Of a stretch of 36,902 nucleotides of DNA, positions 33,992-36,902 are shown in pieces. The position numbers and the translations under genes are program-made. The stretch covers positions 1 through 36,902 of the forward strand of contig JAATFM010000068.1 in the NCBI GenBank assembly GCA_015655195.1, read 5' to 3'. How positions within the stretch are numbered: position 1 is the first letter of the stretch; the number at the start of each line of letters is the position of its first letter. The notes under the pieces are model-generated. The model saw nothing but the letters and a program-made list of their open reading frames with translations. It had not been told where the DNA came from and searched no databases. The DNA comes from Terriglobales bacterium (GTDB lineage: Bacteria; Acidobacteriota; Terriglobia; Terriglobales; Acidobacteriaceae).

Positions 33992-36902
33992 ATGTTTCAC
34001 ATCGCTACGAAGTCTTTGAACAAATTGCGGCAGGCAAGCAGTTGGTTCGTCCTCGTGCTGCTCGCTTGCCTGGCCGGCGGAGTCGCCCAGGCTCAGACGC
34101 TGTCCTTCACGCCGGGGATAATGACGACCCTTACCTCGCCGACCAACACGACGGACCCCAACACTGGCGTCACGACGGGCAGCGCTGCCAACTACACCGG
34201 TCCGCTGAGCGGTCTCGTTGTGAATCAGCCGCAGGGTCTTACCTTCGATTCCCAGGGCGATCTCTTCATCGTGGACACAGGAGCATACGTGGTGCGCGTG
34301 GTGGCCTCGGGCAAAGGGCCTATCCCATCGCTGCCCTCGGTGACATCTCCGGTAGCCGGGACGGTCTATACGGTTGCAGGCATTGGCAGCAACACGCCAT
34401 CGCCGTCCCCGCTTTGCTCGACGGACCAGCGGAGTGTCGATAACAACTTCTACGGCAATGGATGCCCGGCCACCGATGCAATCCTGGAACCGGCCACACT
34501 TGATACCTACCCTGGATACGCGCTATGTGGCCAGGTGGCGCTCGATGCCCACGGCAATCTCTACATCGTGGATGGTGGCGACAATCAGGTCCGCGTCGTT
34601 TACGCCGGCGGCACGGTCCCCGGTCTCCAGGCCCAGCTTCCCGCGGGTGTTACCACCCCTGTTCCCGGCAACATCTATGCTTTCGTCGGCCAGGCATATC
34701 AGGACAACGGCAGTGGCTACGTCTATGGAACTTACGGATATGGGGCTGCGCCGATCGGTGTTGCTGTCGATGCCATCGGCGATGTTTACATCCTGAGCTA
34801 TACCGCGCTCGTCAGCGGGAGCGGACAGGATAGTCTCGCCGTGGTTTATAACGGCGGAACTCTTCCGGCGGTCATGGCCGGCGCTGGCCAGACCCTGACC
34901 GTAGGCCAGTACTATAACTCTTTATGGCCCCTGAATTATCCATTTGATTTTACGAAGCACATCGGTGGAGCGCCCTGGCCTAATTCTGTTGCATCGTTTG
35001 CGGTGGATTCTTCCGGGAACATCTACATCGGCTGTTCGCAATGTAATACCGGTGATACCAGTGGAGTTTGGGTCATCTATGCGGGCGGGACCGTTCCCGG
35101 CTTGTCCGCTGCGCTTCAGGGGCAGGCTCCTGTCGTGGGCAACGCCTATTCGATTGCCGGCTATTCGTATGGTGCCGGGACCAGCAGTAATCCTGTGTAC
35201 CCGCCGGGTGCGCCTGCCACCCAGGTGTCGCTAGGCACCCCCGGTCAGATGACCTTCGATCCCGCAGGCGATCTCCATCTGGTTCTTTCCACAAGTTATT
35301 TGGGTTATAGTGCCGGCTTCCTGGGAAAATCTGATCTATCCGGCAACTTTGCGCTTTACGCCGGCAATCTAAGTTACTACGTAGACGAAAACTCCGGCGA
35401 TCCCGTTCAAAATGTTTGCGCCGCGACGGTCGATGCCTTCGGCGACGGATGCCCGGCCAACCAGGTAGCGATGGACCTTCCCGGGGGGATGGCGATAGCT
35501 GCGGATGGATCGATCTACTATGACGACTATTACGTGGGTATGTTCAACAATTACAATGCGGTTTTGTATGCGCTGCACAAGATCGACGTCAGCGCATCGG
35601 CATTGACCTTCGCCTCGCAGACCGCAGGTGTAACTTCCGCTGCGCAGGTGGTCTCCATCTCGAATGTGGACGCCAAGCCGCTCAACATCAGCGACATCAA
35701 TGTACCCAACAACTTCACTCAAGTAGCCAGCGGCGGCACGGATTGCGCCGCTCCGGTTACACTCGACCCCGGCCAAAGCTGCCTGCTTGGCGTTGCATTC
35801 CAGGCGATACAGGCCGGCACTTACTCCGATAACATCACCATCACCAGCGACTCCACCAACGCCGGTTCGGGCGGGAACTCAATCGCCGTCAGCGGAACCG
35901 CCACGGCCACCACCGGCACCAGCGCGCAGAAGATTACCTTCACCGCGCCCTCGACTGCAATCTATGGGCAGACCATCACCCTGAATGGCACGGCCAGCTC
36001 GGGCCTCGCGGTGATCTATCAAGTCTCCGGCCCCGCCAGAATCCAGGGCAGCACACTGACCGTCACAGGCACCGGCGCCATCACCGTGACCGCTTACCAG
36101 CCCGGCGACAATGGCGACACCGGCAATGCCGCCGGATGGGCGGCGGCGACGCCGGTCCCGGCTACGATCACCGCTCAAGCGGCGCTGCTCACAGTAACAG
36201 CGGATAACATCTCCCAGGCCCGCACCCTCCCGATTCCGACGCTGACTTACACGATCACAGGCTTTGCGAATGGAGATAGCCCGGCCACAACAACTACCGG
36301 CGTTCCGGCGCTCTCCACCACGGCAACCGCATCCTCTCCCTCGGGAAGTTATCCGATCACAATTGCCCAGGGAACCCTGGCAATCACCACGAATAACTAC
36401 TTGCTGACAGCAGCCTCGTTTGTGAACGGCACCTTCACGGTCCTTTCGGGTAGTCCACAGACAATCACCTTCACGCAAACCCTTCCCACAGTCACTTACA
36501 GCGTTACGCCAATCAACTTGACAGGCGCGGCTACCGCAACCTCGGGACTTCCAGTGTCCTATAGCGTGACGGGACCGGCCACAATCAACGGTTCCACCCT
36601 GACCCTTACCGGCGCGGGAACGGTAGTTGTAACAGCGAACCAGGCGGGCAACGCCACCTACGCAGCCGCCTCGCCGGTTACGCAATCGTTCGTTGTTCAG
36701 CCCGCGCCGCTGACCATCATCGCCAGCAACCTGACCATGGCGCAGAGTTCGGTTGTGCCCACGCTTACTTACACAGTTAGCGGACTTATCAACGGCGACA
36801 CCGCCGCCAATGTAGTGGCCGGAACTCCAGTGCTTACGACGACGGCGACTTCCTCATCGCCTGTGGGCACTTATCCAATCACCATTGCACAGGGACAGGT
36901 AA
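33992..36902 (+). CDS. Large secreted NHL/Ig-like/MBG-repeat protein, 3' end missing
   Basis: The frame is open to the right edge; 970 residues are visible from the ATG at 33992, supported by GGAG 6 nt upstream (an ATG at 33980 is in frame too). A signal peptide (about 13-35, FVLVLLACLAGGVAQAQ) is followed by six NHL-like strand motifs (about 80-510), for example QVALDAHGNLYIVDGGDNQV and SFAVDSSGNIYIGCSQ, suggesting a beta propeller. Residues about 535-640 look like an ASPM/SPD2/Hydin-type Ig module (SISNVDAKPLNISDINVPNN, VTLDPGQSCLLGV). An Ig-like module and an MBG-type module then alternate (about 646-730, 731-815, 823-900, 905 onward), with the phrase YPITIAQG repeated. Such proteins are secreted adhesins or surface structures. 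The C-terminal anchor is outside the window. Confidence 0.88.
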   Translation, partial: MFHIATKSLNKLRQASSWFVLVLLACLAGGVAQAQTLSFTPGIMTTLTSPTNTTDPNTGVTTGSAANYTGPLSGLVVNQPQGLTFDSQGDLFIVDTGAYVVRVVASGKGPIPSLPSVTSPVAGTVYTVAGIGSNTPSPSPLCSTDQRSVDNNFYGNGCPATDAILEPATLDTYPGYALCGQVALDAHGNLYIVDGGDNQVRVVYAGGTVPGLQAQLPAGVTTPVPGNIYAFVGQAYQDNGSGYVYGTYGYGAAPIGVAVDAIGDVYILSYTALVSGSGQDSLAVVYNGGTLPAVMAGAGQTLTVGQYYNSLWPLNYPFDFTKHIGGAPWPNSVASFAVDSSGNIYIGCSQCNTGDTSGVWVIYAGGTVPGLSAALQGQAPVVGNAYSIAGYSYGAGTSSNPVYPPGAPATQVSLGTPGQMTFDPAGDLHLVLSTSYLGYSAGFLGKSDLSGNFALYAGNLSYYVDENSGDPVQNVCAATVDAFGDGCPANQVAMDLPGGMAIAADGSIYYDDYYVGMFNNYNAVLYALHKIDVSASALTFASQTAGVTSAAQVVSISNVDAKPLNISDINVPNNFTQVASGGTDCAAPVTLDPGQSCLLGVAFQAIQAGTYSDNITITSDSTNAGSGGNSIAVSGTATATTGTSAQKITFTAPSTAIYGQTITLNGTASSGLAVIYQVSGPARIQGSTLTVTGTGAITVTAYQPGDNGDTGNAAGWAAATPVPATITAQAALLTVTADNISQARTLPIPTLTYTITGFANGDSPATTTTGVPALSTTATASSPSGSYPITIAQGTLAITTNNYLLTAASFVNGTFTVLSGSPQTITFTQTLPTVTYSVTPINLTGAATATSGLPVSYSVTGPATINGSTLTLTGAGTVVVTANQAGNATYAAASPVTQSFVVQPAPLTIIASNLTMAQSSVVPTLTYTVSGLINGDTAANVVAGTPVLTTTATSSSPVGTYPITIAQGQV

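Noticed and set aside
35879..36685. Minus-strand Gly/Arg/Cys-rich frame opposite the MBG repeats
   Set aside because: Composition reflects reverse reading of Thr/Ala/Gly repeats in the NHL/MBG gene.

Overview
The window looks like chromosomal DNA of an acidobacterium, most likely class Terriglobia (the Granulicella/Edaphobacter/Terriglobus kind). This rests on gene style rather than a marker match: an Oar-like TonB-dependent receptor with an N-terminal carboxypeptidase-regulatory domain, a CadC-like winged-helix/TPR membrane regulator, a secreted S53 (kumamolisin-type) peptidase with Ig-like repeats, an NHL/MBG-repeat surface protein, fairly GC-rich coding DNA and Shine-Dalgarno (SD) sequences at many starts. 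No rRNA, tRNA, CRISPR array or insertion sequence was recognised.

Left part (1-11.6 kb), mainly core and metabolic genes. A Mg-chelatase-like AAA/VWA protein is cut by the left edge. It converges on a coiled-coil porin that ends in a strong terminator. Next comes a large secreted PIG-L deacetylase, divergent from an APC amino acid permease. The msrPQ periplasmic methionine sulfoxide repair pair follows and runs tail to tail, 2 nt apart, into rnhB. The minus-strand group rplS - ABM monooxygenase - rnhB looks like a remnant of the common rplS/rnhB neighbourhood. A DinB-like protein is divergent from rplS.

Middle part (11.6-25.3 kb), carbohydrate and polymer degradation plus regulation. A secreted GH2 glycosidase is divergent from malQ (GH77). 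The 1477-residue S53 peptidase follows and converges on a winged-helix/TPR membrane regulator, with a long hairpin between them. A 583-bp intergenic stretch carries three consecutive palindromes. Then comes a coupled pair: an NAD(P)-binding epimerase/dehydratase-like protein and a TetR regulator.

Right part (25.3 kb to the end), the most interesting region. Four plus-strand genes separated by only 23-38 bp form a probable operon. The first encodes one polypeptide that joins an ECF-like sigma factor, a zinc-binding anti-sigma motif (C-x24-H-x3-C-x2-C), a membrane helix and a long extracytoplasmic region. It is followed by an Oar-like TonB-dependent receptor, a lipoprotein and a giant NHL/Ig/MBG-repeat secreted protein that runs off the window. 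I infer a self-contained cell-surface signalling system in which sensor, anti-sigma and sigma are one membrane-tethered molecule, encoded with the surface proteins it may control.
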